Origin: Gnetum montanum
Lineage: Eukaryota > Streptophyta > Gnetopsida > Gnetales > Gnetaceae
Reading direction: 5' to 3'
Assembly (NCBI GenBank): GCA_015680685.1
Contig: MNCI01027001.1
Span: forward strand, 88,974-152,973
Length of the DNA stretch: 64,000 nt
Shown: positions 22,470 through 35,700 of the stretch, in pieces
Numbering within the stretch: position 1 is the first letter of the stretch
Layout: each line of letters begins with the position of its first letter
Notes under the pieces: model-generated
The model's input: only the letters and a program-made list of their open reading frames with translations
The model's database searches: none
What the model was told of the DNA's origin: nothing
Translations under genes and position numbers: made by a program

Positions 22470-22760
22470 AAAGTAAATTCTACATAACTGCCATCAAACC
22501 TATGATCCTTTATGATGCAAAATGCTAGCATATTAAAATTGATGAGACACAATGTGTGCATCAAATAGAGAAGCGTATGCCTAGGTGGATGTTGGATGTG
22601 GTAAGAAAAGATCAAATTAACAACTCTCTTATTGTGGGAAGTCTATGAGTAACTCCCATAGATAAAAAGATTAATGAAAGTTGTCTTAGATGGGTTGATC
22701 ATGTGTTAAGAAGACTAGAGAATATCCTTGTTAGAAGATAAAGTGAGATGCTAGCCCAGG
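22470..22760 (+). mobile_element. LINE (non-LTR) fragment, C-terminal end of reverse transcriptase ORF
   Basis: The frame from about 22485 reads ITAIKPMILYDAKC, stop, HIKIDETQCVHQIEKRMPRW, MLDVVRKDQINNSLIVGSL, stop, VTPIDKKINESCLRWVDHVL and RRLENILVRR. This is the conserved tail of plant L1-like RT proteins (the RMLRWM and RLRWFGHV-type motifs). Three stops are present and both ends are lost. Confidence 0.85.
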
Positions 22761-23224
22761 GTAAGACTCTTAATTTGGTAATTCCAAGTTATGGATTCAA
22801 TACTAAGTTACAAAGTTGTAATCTGACTATATGTTTTGAAGGTAAATATTAAAAAAAAAAATGTTTTGGATTCCAACATCCGCTTCTATGCCTGCCCTTG
22901 TTAGAAGAGGTATTGAAGTTGAAGGAAACCAATAAAGAGATAGACCAAAACATCCTAGCTGTATCATTGTCATTATTATCATCCTGGCCTTGTCCTAACA
23001 AAATGAAGTATGCTAAAGCAATCATCACCAAAAATAACCTAATTAAAACCAACTAAAGATGGTCCCAATAAATTATAAATAAATACAGATTTAGCTCTCT
23101 GTTAAAGGAAATTGTGAATGAGAACTCATGGAATTAAGTTTGGTAAATTCAATAGGACCATAAGGCATCATATTATCATCATAAAAGAACTTTAAAACAT
23201 ATCATAGGCCTTTTAAACAATGCC

Positions 23225-23345
23225 CAGGTTAAAATGAATCCCCAAATTTGTGAAAGGTTTTTGACCCCCCAAGATATACAGTTAAATTAGAATCAAACTC
23301 ATAACTTTGACATTCTAAATCAAGATTTTACCACCAAGCTTACAC
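23225..23345 (-). mobile_element. tRNA-derived SINE copy 2
   Basis: On the minus strand TAAGCTTGGTGGTAAAATC (box A-like) is followed by AGTTATGAGTTTGATTCTAA (box B-like) and then TTTAACTGTATATCTTGG. The order and spacing match copy 1, and the tail matches copy 3. Confidence 0.65.
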
Positions 23346-24304
23346 AACCTGATTGATGAAAACATGATTTGTTGTCATTCATCAAAGCCCTATGCAAACA
23401 ATAACGATATTAAAGTTAATAGCATGGTACTAAGGCTATGCGAACCGAGAAAGATTATTGCATAATTAGCATATCACCTGTAATTTTCAAATTGGAAGCT
23501 TGTGTTTTGTAATTATAAGGTCTAACGCAGTCAAACGATCAGCAAACTTGAACTCTTTTTTTGAATGAAATTTTCTGTCGACAACGAACAGGACAGGGAA
23601 GTGGGGTACAAATTTTCTTTCTTTGAAGAATTCCAGGTACTGCAATAAACTTATTATCGGCAAAAGGTTGGATTCTCCTGCAAGTTTTGAATTTAGGAAA
23701 ATCAATATGTTTATTCAAAGTCTGACATGCAAGCTAGGGTGTTTGGATGTTGTCTCCCTTTTGTCACTTCAAAAGATTTATGTTGCTTTTTAATTGTGTG
23801 ATGAAACTAGTTTCGGAAAACTGGATATGAAGGTTTGCATGTTGTTTTCCAAGATTGTTGAATGGAATTTATATGATTTTCAAGGCATTTCTATTTTTAA
23901 AAATTTTCTTTTGGAAGTTAGCATATCACTGTTTCAGTGAGTTTTAGTTTCTGATACATGAATTACATCATACTTAAAATGAAGCATGCCATATTTGATG
24001 TTAGTGCATAAAAACGGATATCACATCAAATGCTGTTTGATTTGCACTTTTGCCATTATCAAAAAACACTCAAAACAAAAATCATTTTATGTTTGCTACG
24101 CAGACTTTGTTTACTGAATTGGTTTTTGTGAACAAACTTGTTTTTACTGTTGATGCTATGCTCTTTTGTCCATCAAGGATCATCAATAAATTTTTTGGGC
24201 TCGTACTTTATTGTTTCTAGCAGGTCACCAAAATCAATCCAGATTTTTTGATTTCTTTCAATAAATGCCTATTTTCAGGTTTAGGTGGTTAGGATACCGA
24301 GGCC
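23346..24304 (+). other. Upstream region of RRP36
   Basis: No ORF of note on either strand. A probable 5' UTR intron acceptor (ATTTTCAG at about 24272-24279) lies 26 bases before the RRP36 start codon, so a noncoding first exon is expected somewhere upstream. The likely promoter cannot be placed from sequence alone. Confidence 0.4.
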
Positions 24305-27300
24305 ATGTATAAGGCTAAAGGGCACAAAAACGGTTTGGCAAAGAAAAAATTTGCCCAGGCTCCTGGAAATTCTTCCAAGAATGAGAGTGGAGATGATGTT
24401 ATAGAGTGGAATGTTAGTGATACATTTTCAAAAGAGAGTGATGCACGTATTCCAAAAGAAGAAAGTGAACATGAAGATGATGATACCAAAGAAATGGTAA
24501 GTAACTTTTAATTGCATTGGTTAATAGTTTTCATTTTAGTTCTATCAGAATTATGTCATGATTCAAAATTGCATTTTGTCCCCAACTTGTTTTAGGAGTT
24601 AGAAAAGCAACTTGCAGATATTCCATTTGAAAAACTCCAGAAAATGCGTTCTGATGGACGAGAAAGAACATTCTCAATTTTCAGAGGACGTGGTAAACTG
24701 GCTCGGGCTAACAAAAACCGGTTGGTTATATTTGCATTGAAGTATTTGTTGGTTTTTGTTACTGTCAAGTTACCTGATCTATCATCGAACGTTGCAGGCC
24801 AATGGAAATGAGTAGCAAGAAGCCTGTTGGAAGATATAGAGAAGTTGTTCAAGCTCCTAAACAGGTACATGTTATGATATGGTCCTTACAGAAGCATTCT
24901 TAAAGTAATGCAATATCATTATTGCAATTGGGTGTTGTGCTTATTTTCAGACACTTTTAGTGTTTGTCCCCATGCTTGTTGAACTGAAGTTCATTAAATC
25001 TGGAGTTTGTAAGCTTCCAATTATTGTCTACTTTCTGAGAGCAGCATTTCATTAGTGTAAGCAAGTATGGAAGTAGTTATAGACAATCCTGAGGGTTGCA
25101 AGCGTGGTATTCAATATTACTATCCAGGCTGAGAAGCAACTTGGGAAGAGTATCTAGGAAGGAGCTCCTTGTGTATGTAGATATCCCGTTGAGCATACAT
25201 ATAACAATTATGTGATTAGCTGCAACTACGAGTTTTTACATTAATGTCTTGAGTTTCACTTTTTGGTTACTGTTTTGTTCTTTTCTTTGCAATGTGCTTC
25301 TAACAGATCATGTAATAGAGAAATTTCAGTTCTTATTTTGAAATATTATTTGTCAATTTTATGAAATTAACAAAAACTGTATATTACATTATTGAGTTTT
25401 GTGTTACAAGAGTATTAGTTTGTGTTCATTTTACTTGAAAGACAATTTAGAATTGACAAGTTTTTCAATTTGAGTTTGACGTTATCATGTTTTTGGGAAC
25501 AAGTAAAAACAATATTTTGCTGAAAAGGTTAGGATGATAATGTAAAAACAATATTTTATTAAGAACAAAATTTAGATTTGATGAATATTATGAAATATTA
25601 GAATTTGTTACAAAGCACATTATCAGTTTTCTGTGGTTCTTTCTTCAGGTCGTTCGAGATCCAAGATTTGAGTCACTATGTGGAGATTATGATCAGTCCA
25701 GGTGAGCTTTTCAGTACTGAATCAAAAACATTATTCTCTCTGCTGCAGGTCTTTACTATGAACTGAGACCCAAATACATATGTGAATCCTCCCTACTGCC
25801 TTCAGGATTTAGAGTGACATCATATGAGTGGATCCAGCTTGGTTGGGCCCATTATCTCTAGTGCCTTTTTTAATAAAATCAACGATATGCTAACTCACTG
25901 GGATACTATACTAATTTGAATCAGATGCTATCTCATACCAAACATAATAGCCCATAATCATTACATTCAACGTGGCTACACTAAAATAGTTTCAAATAAA
26001 CAACCATCCAGGCACTTCGTATAATTAAGAAACATTGGCAATCAATTAACAAGGTGCATGACATGGAATGACTCAAAATTAAAAAGTAACTAGAGCTAAA
26101 CTAGATTTGCTTGATTTGGTGCAATTTACCAAATCTATGTTAGATTTGATTGATGCAATCTTCACTCAATAGCAAGTTCACTGTTTTTAATTCCATAATG
26201 TTGAAAACACCTGTGAAAACAATGCATCAGCATAGTTCCTACATGAGCTACCTTTGTACATGAGCTACCTTTTTGAGTTAAATTGTGTATTAAATTAACC
26301 AAATTTTTTTTCAGCTACTCAAATTCCGCACAATATATTGGGCTGCTTCATGAATAAAAAACTAAATGTTTTTTCCCTTTTCTTTAAGTTTTTAAATTGA
26401 CACTGAATTTGTGGTTCTTGGCTAAAATGCTTTCACGTTACTTTCTTCCTGAACATTTACTATGTCTTTTTCAGTATGATTGCTTTAATGTTATATATAA
26501 TCTGCAGGTTCAGAAAACTATATAGTTTCATTTTTGAGGAAGAGCTTCCTAGAGAGCGACAGGTGTGCAGTTGTAGTATGATTTGCTTTTTTAAAAGGCA
26601 TAATTTTCAGCATGTTGGGTAAAATGTTTGTTTCTGGCCATAATGAGAATTGTTTTTTTATTTTTTTATTTTTTGTATGCAGAAACTTCAGAAAATGCTT
26701 AAATCTAATAAAGATGATCAATCAGCGAGAGAGACAGAGAGACATCTCTCTTGGATTGTGAGTTGAACATCTCATCTTTCACTATTTCACTAGAGGAAAC
26801 GAGCAATTATACATATTAATAAACCTATATTTCATTTACAAGGGATATTGGTACTGTACTATACTTAGAGATGTTGAAAAGTGATATGTTTATGAGAAGA
26901 AAATACTTGCAGAAATAAACAAAATTAGAAAAATAAAAGTAAAAAGTAGAGAAAAAGGCCTATAAACTAATTGAAGTGCAGAAAATTAGTTTGATAGGAA
27001 ACATGACCTTTCAGATGTTTATGGTCATCCTCTTCTTAGCCTTCTACCATCACTAAGGAGTAGGTTACATGAGTTCTCTTTTACTGTTTGCCTTTAACAT
27101 TTCTACTTGAAATCTTTTACCATCACTAAGGGGTAAGTTACAAAACCTTTTAACATTTTTACTTGAAATTTTCCAGAGGGGACATGAACCCTGTTCTGAA
27201 GAATTTTCCTTTGCCTTATTGGGATATTTTCAATCCACCGCCACTGGCTTGTCTTCAGTTTGACCATAATACTTAATACTATTTCTTCAGTTTGACCATA

Positions 27301-28329
27301 ATACTTAATACTATTTCTTATATTTTATCAGTCTCACCATCTGTTCACCATCTGTTTGGAGCATTGATCCTAGGTAGTGGAACTGTTTAAATTGCAAGAG
27401 TTTTTTTTTTCTTGAATTGTTGTTTTTTTTATCAAGGATTACATTTTCATTAAAATTACATTTCATTTATTATGTTTTGCTTCTTATTTGTAAGTCCTGT
27501 GATTCTAGAGCCTCTCCAATTTTCCATTTTAGCAACAAGATTTGCTGGAGATGCAACCACTGACAAGCAGTTATAACTTGAGTAATAAGTAATTATAGCA
27601 TTGGCCTGTAATTGTCACGGACCATTACAGGATTGAACCAGCCAATCTGGTGTTTTGGCTTTTGTTTCCTAGGACCCGTTGATTTCTCAACCCATTCAAC
27701 CGTTGGAGGTCATTTTCCAGTCTGCAATTGATTTCTGCATTTTCTTGTTTGCAGGATATATAATTACTTCAAAACTAGATTGGAATTGCATTTAGATAAA
27801 GAAATTAGCCTAGATTTTTCACAATGTTGTGTTGCCTTCTTACTTAATTGTGAAATTCGTCAGGATAATCAATTAAAGAGAGATCAGGAAAGTAAAAAAC
27901 GCTCGGAAAAGGTACGTGCACATAAGGAGGAGGAGAAGCAGGCTATTAAGCAGGGAAAAAGGCCATTTTACCTAAAGAAATGTTAGTGCAAAATCTCACT
28001 GATTATATTGATTTTTTTCCCTTTTGGTAAACATGTTTAGGGTAATATGTCTATTTCATTCTTTGACATACATGTGTTTTGCAGCGGAGATTAAGAAAAA
28101 GGAACTTGCCGAGAAATTCGAGTCACTCAAGGTGTGTTAAAAGTAACCCCATTTCAATTGTACGTGACGGTTGTCATTGATACTGAAAGTTGTCACAATG
28201 TATTAAACTTCCATTATATTTTTTCTCCAGGAGTCTGGCAAACTTGAAAGTTTCATTGCAAAGAAAAGGCAGAAAAATGCTGCAAAAGATCACCGCTACA
28301 TGCCATATCGCAGAACGGATGTATCATGA
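24305..28329 (+). CDS. RRP36 homologue, rRNA biogenesis protein (9 exons, 276 residues)
   Basis: Exons: 24305-24496, 24596-24720, 24798-24864, 25649-25701, 26508-26562, 26683-26757, 27864-27981, 28085-28131, 28231-28329. All introns are GT/AG and the joined frame has no stop. RRP36 is a nucleolar protein needed for early cleavage of the pre-rRNA on the way to 18S rRNA in the small-subunit processome. The N-terminus is basic, then acidic (residues 40-64). Family motifs are RVVRDPRFESL-like text at about 130-138, an EEELPRERQKLQKML helix at about 155-170, GKRPFYLKKS at about 220-229, KKELAEKFESL at about 233-243, and the Lys-rich end with SFIAKKRQKNAAKDHR. Length fits the family. The gene lies between the two TatB-like copies and looks functional. 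Confidence 0.93.
27253..27316. repeat. 32-base tandem duplication in RRP36 intron 6
   Basis: CTTCAGTTTGACCATAATAC and the following 12 bases occur twice in a row with identical sequence, a recent slippage duplication. A second imperfect doubling around TTTTACCATCACTAAGGGG (27035-27175) lies nearby. Neither affects an exon. Confidence 0.9.
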
Positions 28330-30119
28330 CGACTTGGAGGGTGGTTGGCATGGGCGTTATATGAAGCCTTTGAATTATACGAAATTTGATGATGCAGAGG
28401 ATTTTCAGTTATACGGAGTCTTGATCTTGCAAACTTCCTCCCATTTATTCTATCGGTAGCCATTCCTCTGATAAATTCAAAGGCAAGGCATATAACAAAC
28501 TGCATTCCTTGTATTAATGCTATGTTAAGATCTTTCGGTGATCTTGGGGATATTGATCATAGTAATTCAAATTTTGATTAGTGTTTTGAGGATCTTTGTA
28601 TGCCAATAATATAACTGTTTGATCTGAATTGCTGCAATGGCCGATGCATATTTTGGATGGGCTGCCAATCAATTTCTTGCTGTAACGTTCAATTATATTA
28701 TATATTATCCGTAACCAAGGTTACAGTTTCAGTTACAATTTTGTAATGAGAATGCGGATAATAACTTTCTGGCATCTTTGTCAACTCATGGGCAATGCAA
28801 GCCAATTAATTGTCTCCCATTTGCAAGGAAATTGAGATTCTCGGTATGCATAAATTTGTTCTTGCTATGTTTATGTTAACGTGTTTTCCGATTTGATTTG
28901 ATTGATTCTCTGATTTTATCCATCCCATCTGGTCGGAGAGGGTTTGCTGTTTATTTTTGCGGTGACTGATATTTTTCAAGTCTGCCGTCTGCCGTGAAAT
29001 GGGGTAGCTTATGCTGAGACTCATTTACACTAACGATGGAGTTACTTCACATAAATGAAATTACGGTTTTAAAATTGTAAACTTGAAACTGAAATTTTTA
29101 ATTATCTTTATTAAGACTTTGCATTTTTTACATCAGATTGAGAATTCCTTAAATTCATTTTACAGAGTTTTTATTTTGAAAATTTATACTTCAGTACTGG
29201 TCAGTGGAATTGTATAGAGTGGCAGGGAAATCAAATGAAGAAACATACATTGAAATAAAGTTGTAAAGCTAAGGAGATTGGATTAGAAAGCTCCCTACCT
29301 CTACATCAAACAAAATCGATCTAATCATAGAAATCAGATAAAAATTTACATTAAATCTAGGGTCAAAATCAAAATAATTAAAAACAAAAAAGAAATATAA
29401 AACAAAGTAATTTTTTTCGGAGCAGTTTATCCAGGGCCAACCTCCTTGCCTGTACTTATAGAAATGGACTGTAATGAATTAATAAATATAAATATGAATT
29501 TCACTGCCCAAAAATTGAGGGAGAGGGCTTAACACTGAACAGTAAGTTAAACTTTATCTATCAATTACATCAGCACTATGGTATCACGTTAGTATTTGCA
29601 AATTTGTTCCTGAAAATTATGCCTGAAAATATTTCCAATATTACTTTTTAGTTACAATGAAGAAAACTTTCAATGAAGGTTCGACAATTAATTTGCCTCT
29701 TGCAATATTAATTTCTTCTATATTGGAAAAACTTTTGACTTCTCTTGCAATTTGTTCCTTATTTTTGACTATTGCATTTACTTTTCTTTACGAGAGCATT
29801 CTTGTTCTCTTTACCTGAAAGTCTTTAGTAAAAAGTGCAAACCCCTAAAGGTGCTTTTGAACAAGGGAAAAGCCTAATCCATTTACTACCATAGAGGAGA
29901 GGTTTTTGAAGATTGGTTGTAATTAAAGATGAAAACCTGAAAAGACTTTGGCATAATTATTAGGCATTTTCTTTATGTTTTTTTTTTCAATATTGATGAT
30001 TTGATGTACTATGAATTTTCTTAATCATTATTATTTTTTTGGGTGTAACACTAGTCAATAATTAATATTCTACTCCTGATTTTTAAAAATTAGTTTTAAG
30101 GATGTACAACCAAATGGAC
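28330..30119. other. RRP36 3' UTR and intergenic DNA
   Basis: The 3' UTR probably runs to about 28640. Beyond it the DNA is AT-rich with no ORF that resembles a protein. No repeat family was recognised. Confidence 0.45.
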
Positions 30120-30370
30120 TTCCCAAAAACTAGAAAGTGGCAAAAATTTTGCCTTGGTAACCTAGGTCATAGGTTTGATTCTATTGGGCAACATTGAGTT
30201 TATAAATTAAAAAAAAGAAAAACAAATTTTGTAAAAGGAATTCTAAAATTGGTCAGATAGATCCAAGAGGTCTTAGTGGATGTAAGTAAAAAATTATAAT
30301 TTCAGTTTCTAAAAGTTACTTGAGGCATCATTATATTTATTTATATAATTCTTCTAAGGTATAATGTTGG
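30120..30370 (+). mobile_element. Degenerate SINE-like fragment
   Basis: A box B-like TAGGTTTGATTCTATTG lies at about 30168-30184 after a GCCTTGGTAACC stretch, followed by an A-rich run (30207-30228). Bases 30325-30370 resemble the tail of the SINE at 31860-31910 (CATCATTATATTT then AATTCTTCTAA). The two parts may be separate insertions. Confidence 0.4.
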
Positions 30371-30639
30371 GTATATGTTTTGGGGTGTACTTACACTCAT
30401 TCTTTTGGATCACATCTACTTAATGCATGTGATGTACAAGATTTTTTTTGTTATTAACATTATTTTTAGGGTTTAATTTTCCTTACTTTCTCCATGCAAC
30501 CTTTAATAAGGTTTTGATGTAGTTTCCTTATCCTTTCTTTGTTCCAAATTTAGTTAAGCTAGAGAAGTGGAGAATGACTTTAGTGAAAATGTGGGGTGTG
30601 AGAATTGAAACTATTGTAGGAGAATGTTGGAACCCAAAA

Positions 30640-30735
30640 TATTTTTTAAACAATATTTACCTCTCCAAGATATATAATTAAATTAGAACTTTATAACTCA
30701 ATCTTATCTGTATAACTTGGTATTGTCTAGTAGAC
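30640..30735 (-). mobile_element. tRNA-derived SINE copy 3 (decayed)
   Basis: The minus strand reads AAGATTGAGTTATAAAGTTC, then TAATTTAATTATATATCTTG and GAGAGG. The latter matches the tail of copy 2. The box B region is eroded and box A is barely visible. Confidence 0.5.
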
Positions 30736-31799
30736 ACACTTTTTGATGTGGCATGACTAAAGTGGCAGTTTGACTTTCACGACCTTGACCATGGAAGTAG
30801 GTAGGTGGGTGATGCAGATGTGTATGCGTGCAAGGTTAGAATTTCAAAATTTCACTAAGTATCAGCTACATACTTAACTTTAAAAAGATGCTAGAATATG
30901 TTTACTTATGGTGTCATTGGTATTTTGATAATTTAAAATTATTTATTATTAAAATAGAAAATACAAGTTTGTTAGTATAAATATAATATACCATAAGACT
31001 TTAAAATGAACATCAACATTAAATATATTGTTATTAACTTATTTTATAATATAAGAATAAAAATTGTAAAACATACTTAAAGATCCACTTATTTTTCTAT
31101 TTAAACATCTATTTATTTTGATATTTTGAAATTAAATGACACCTTTGAAATATCAAAGTGTCATATTAACACGTTTTTAATTTTTTTTAGCGCTATGATG
31201 ACATCTCATGTTCAAAAATTAGCTTATTTTACACCAAACTCATGCAAAAACACCTAAAAAAGGTGTCAAATTCCAACCTTGTATGTGCTTATTTGTAGCA
31301 TTGGAAAGCTAAGAGAACATTTGGTTGGCAATTAATATTTTTAGTAAGAAAACATGAATTCATAGTAGGCAATCCATACAATACCAACACATTAAGTCAT
31401 GGTAAGGTGGCATTGCATTGGAGTATTTCATCAATAGAGTGGTGTTCCCAACATGATGCTTCTGTTAACTATACACAAACTGCAATGGTGTCTCAAATTA
31501 ATATACCCCTTAGCCTGGTAACCCCTAGTCACAAACTTCTATAAATCTTGAGTGTACTTGTGTTTCAATTAGTTTAGCTTCCAACAAATTAATATACCCT
31601 TTGAAATTGAACTTAGGATTTGCATACCATATACCACTTGCCAAGTAAGCAATGCTTGCCAAACTTGAAATTGAACATGTCACTTACAAACCATAAGCAA
31701 TGTGAGAAAATGATTTTCTTCCTAATATTGTGATGTAGCATAATTAATGTTTCTATGATAAATTTATTTCATTTAAGAATATATAAATTTGATTATGTA
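30736..31799. other. Intergenic AT-rich stretch, nothing recognised
   Basis: No ORF, RNA gene or clear repeat on either strand. Poly-A and poly-T runs and TA-rich text dominate, especially 30900-31190. Confidence 0.45.
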
Positions 31800-31920
31800 A
31801 CTAATATCATAGGTAGCTTAAGTGGTTAGCTCATAGCGGTTACTAGTTCAAATCATATTACAGCCATCATTATATTTCTTTGTAATTCTTCTAATCTATT
31901 GTGCTAGCTATAATTGTTGG
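31800..31920 (+). mobile_element. tRNA-derived SINE, second family
   Basis: Box A-like TAGCTTAAGTGGTTAGCTC (31813-31831) and box B-like TAGTTCAAATCATATT are separated by 13 bases. A CATCATTATATTTCTTTG tail follows. The layout is that of plant tRNA-derived SINEs. Confidence 0.6.
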
Positions 31921-32089
31921 TTCCAATACCTTAGTGATGTTCAATAAAGCATTACTCATATGATTAATGTGACTTCTTTCCTTAAATTGTTGAAGCGTCA
32001 TGCGCAAGTGCCAAGACTTAGCTCAGTACACATATACTTCACATATTTCTTGATCATTTATTGCTGTTGTACTTTTCTATAAAATAGGA

Positions 32090-32775
32090 TATTACAGGCA
32101 GCAAATGAGTCTGCGGGTTTCAAAACATTTGCGGGAAGAGGGCGATCTCAACAGAACGTATGTGAGGAAGAATCAGTGGCAATCTCGTTTAGCACGATAA
32201 ATACAGATTGTATCACTCGAATTTGGCGTTTTTGCTCTTCAGAATTTGTACGAAAGTTCTTGGGTTTTGTTTCAATGTAAAATAGGGATTTGCATGAGCC
32301 GTTGAAGCAGGAGGGGTCAAGTAGGTAAGTGCTGGGTGATGTTGTGAACAATCCCCAAAATATGTGTTTTTTCCCCTCCGAAGGGTGGAAACATGGTATT
32401 GCTGATTCAATAGGTTCATAGAACAGCTCACAACATGGTATCCAAAGGTTTAGTAGTTCTAGGCATAAATTTTATTTAGTGTGGCTATTTTACTGATTTG
32501 GAAGCTGAGCTAAATATGTTTATTTCAAAAAGTTATAGTATTCTAGGTTACACACAAAATGTCATGGTTTTGAATCCCAATGTGCCATTAAAATCTAGCT
32601 GAATATTGTTTTGACAGAAGATGTGTTGCTAGTATGAGATTTTAACTTACCTTGTAGTCTTTTTCTGTTCACTCTTATCATGTAGTTTTTTTTGGGCCTT
32701 AATTTTATGTTCTCAGGCTATTTTGTGCAGGAGAATTTTTAGTTAAATAATATTGGGGGCAGGGATACCTAAAAG
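32090..32775 (+). promoter_or_regulatory. 5' UTR with intron of the TatB-like gene
   Basis: A leader exon ends at 32324 (AAGTAG/GTAAGT), and an acceptor at 32715-32716 (TTCTCAG/GCT) starts the exon that carries the ATG. Both signals have counterparts in the broken copy (about 20655 and 21044), where the donor is mutated. The transcription start is not defined; no clear TATA box was found. Confidence 0.55.
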
Positions 32776-35700
32776 ATGTTCTCATATGGCGAAATATTTC
32801 TTCTTCTAGGAGCAACAATTGCAGTTGTTGGTAAGGATAAGAATTCATGCTTGGGAAATTAATTGCAACCGAATATGAACCAGTATGACTCAAATTGTCA
32901 TGAAAAAAAAGTGCAATTTATACATCTTCCAATATTTCTCACTTTTTATTTTGGATTATCGGTAATAAACATTATCAATTTATTTCAGGACCAAAAGATG
33001 TTCCAAAAATTGCTAAAGCTTTTGGTAGATTAGCAGGTCGAGCAGTTGGCTATGTTCAAAGTGCTCGAGGGCAGTTTGAAGATATATTGCATCAATCTCA
33101 GGCTAATCAAGTATGTTGTTAGTTATCAAACTTTTGTATTATATCTATCATGGGTCTGCTTTGATATTAAAAATTTAATATTGTTATTTATTGACTTTTG
33201 TATTCCTTAGATCCAAATCAGCTCATTGAAAACCTTGAAAACTTGACACTATTTATTTTTAGTGTCAAATTGTGCTATTTGCCCTTGAATTTTTTGAATT
33301 GCAGTTTATGTACCCTTGATATTTTGTTGTTGCTAATACCTTCCTAATCAGGAATTGATTCTTTACCTTCCTAATCAGGAATTGATTCTTTCTTCTTCCA
33401 AAGGTTCTGTGTCTTCAGTGATTCTTTTATGGGTCATTCTCTGTGAAATCCAGTTAACATTTGGCTTAATTAATCCAAGGGCTCTTGGCTTGTAGGAGCA
33501 GAATTTTCTGTTGCTGAAATCATTGGCTACTCTTTGATTCTGAATATGGGTGTTCTCTGTTTGATTTGGCTGATGCAGATTGTTCCTATAGTGCCTATGG
33601 ATTCACTTTACTGTATGCCATCTTCTTTTCTCTAACCCTTTTCTTTATCACCCGGCTTAGCTATGCTTTGCAAATATTTTAATACTGCAAGTATTCTATG
33701 TATGCCCAAACTTGCCAAAGGAATGATAATGAAAAGCAAGCATGGGAAAGCAGCTGCACCTATAATGTATTGTATTTTGCAGCTTCTTTGTTCAGTTATG
33801 GCCCACATCTGTTTTCTCATGTATCTACAGAATATGTGTGCTCTTTCTTTGCTCATTTAAAGCAACCATTTTTTAATTTTTTGGGTTCTTAATTCCACTT
33901 GATTTTCTTGCATATCCTCTTCATTCATACTCACCTTTTCTCCTGTTTTTTGTTTTTTCATAAATATATCATTTATTGCATATGTAATGAATATTTTATC
34001 ATGTTTATTTTAGCTTTGTATGTAATAAATCATTGATTATGTTTATAATGTTTTGCTGATTCATCACAGGAATATTTGCATAGACTAATCTCCTCTTGAG
34101 AAACCGAGATTGAATTTAGTATTACACTATAAAGAGAAAAAAGACTAAAAAAAAAAAAAAAACCTGAGGAATCTATTGGGCATGCCAGTTGTATGATTGA
34201 ATCAAATTTAAAACATAAAATTAGTCCCCATGTAAGCAGTTTCCAAGACTTTCAAGTGAGATATGCCTAATCTTCTATCTCTGAATTTCATTATTTCTGA
34301 AACAGCTACCTGAAATGTCCACCGATTCATTTCTTGCAATTGAAAAATTGGAAACGGTCCCTCTTACATGCTGTGACATTGGGAATGTATTGGTGGTTTA
34401 GAATCATTCTATCAGTTATTTGAAAAATGATCCTGAGTTCTGATGTGCCTGTAATCAGCAAATTTTGCTTCAAGGCTGCCACATTTTTTTGATATGTCAA
34501 GCTTTGCATTGTATTCTCAAATTTGAAATCAAATTCATCTAACAGGGAAAAAATTTGTAAGATTATTTAAATCTTGTGTTGTGTTATTAGATTCAGAGAT
34601 TGCTTTCTTTGACAAATATTAATTGCTTTTGTACATGATAGACAATGGATGGAGACCAAGATGCCCCAATTTTCTCTGATTTTCTAATTTATGAATTTGA
34701 GCTAAAAAGATTTCTATTGAGCTTTTGCAAATTGGTGAATCGTGGGTCACATTACAATATATAATCAAATTCCCTGCCTTATGTAAACTACTTACGAATT
34801 TTTCCAGCTATCCTATATGTAGTTGATCAAGAACTTTTCATGCTGATTTAAACCCAACCATTGCAGTTATGCTCAAATGATGATAATAAGTTAAATTGCA
34901 TCCATAAATTATGGGACAAAGTCTTGTATATAATGATTGCACCAAGGCTAAGGATAATGGAAAAGCCACACAATTCTTGGAATATTTGTTCTTGCAGTTA
35001 TGCTCAAATGATGATAATAAGTTAAATTGCATCCATAAATTATGGGACAAAGTCTTGTATATAATGATTGCACTAAGGCTAAGGATAATGGAAAAGCCAC
35101 ACAATTCTTGGAATATTTGTTCTTGCAATATTTGGTGGAGCATAAATTTGAAATTGTTTAATCTATAGTTGAGAAAGCAAAGATATGCATGCAGCATGAA
35201 TCTGGCAGGTACTAGGTGAAAATGTGCATTTGAGACATGATGTTTGAACTTTTCAGGTGCACAAGGAGGAGCTACAGGATACCATGGCACAGTTGGATGC
35301 AATTCGACATGAGATCAGAAACATATCATTTATGAATCCTTCGCCTTTGGTTCGCAATATAATGGAGAATGCCGAGTCAAGGCCTTCAAATGGTGGCAAT
35401 AATATGGAAGGTGTGTAAAAAGCACAGTTCATTTTAAAATTGAATCAATCTGGGTACAATCCAATTAAACTAAGTTATGTTATGCTTATTGTGCTGAGCA
35501 TTTGACTTAATATATTGTAGCATGCATCCATGTAATGGTTTCATATTTAGAAATTGGGGGAAAAAAAAAAGACTAAATTCATTGCAGTTGTTTTCATTGG
35601 CTTTCATTTATGGACCATTTTAAAAATATAATAAGAAGTATGCAAAACTGACATTGTCATTAGCAGTTGTTACAATTTGTAAAATATTATAATAGGGGAC

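Noticed and set aside
24289-24870. Minus-strand ORFs over RRP36 exons 1-3
   Set aside because: Shadows of the plus-strand exons, which match RRP36 with correct splice borders.
34838-35302. 154-codon minus-strand ORF and 85-codon plus-strand ORF
   Set aside because: They arise from the 131-base tandem duplication inside the TatB-like intron and contain internal peptide repeats; no independent support.
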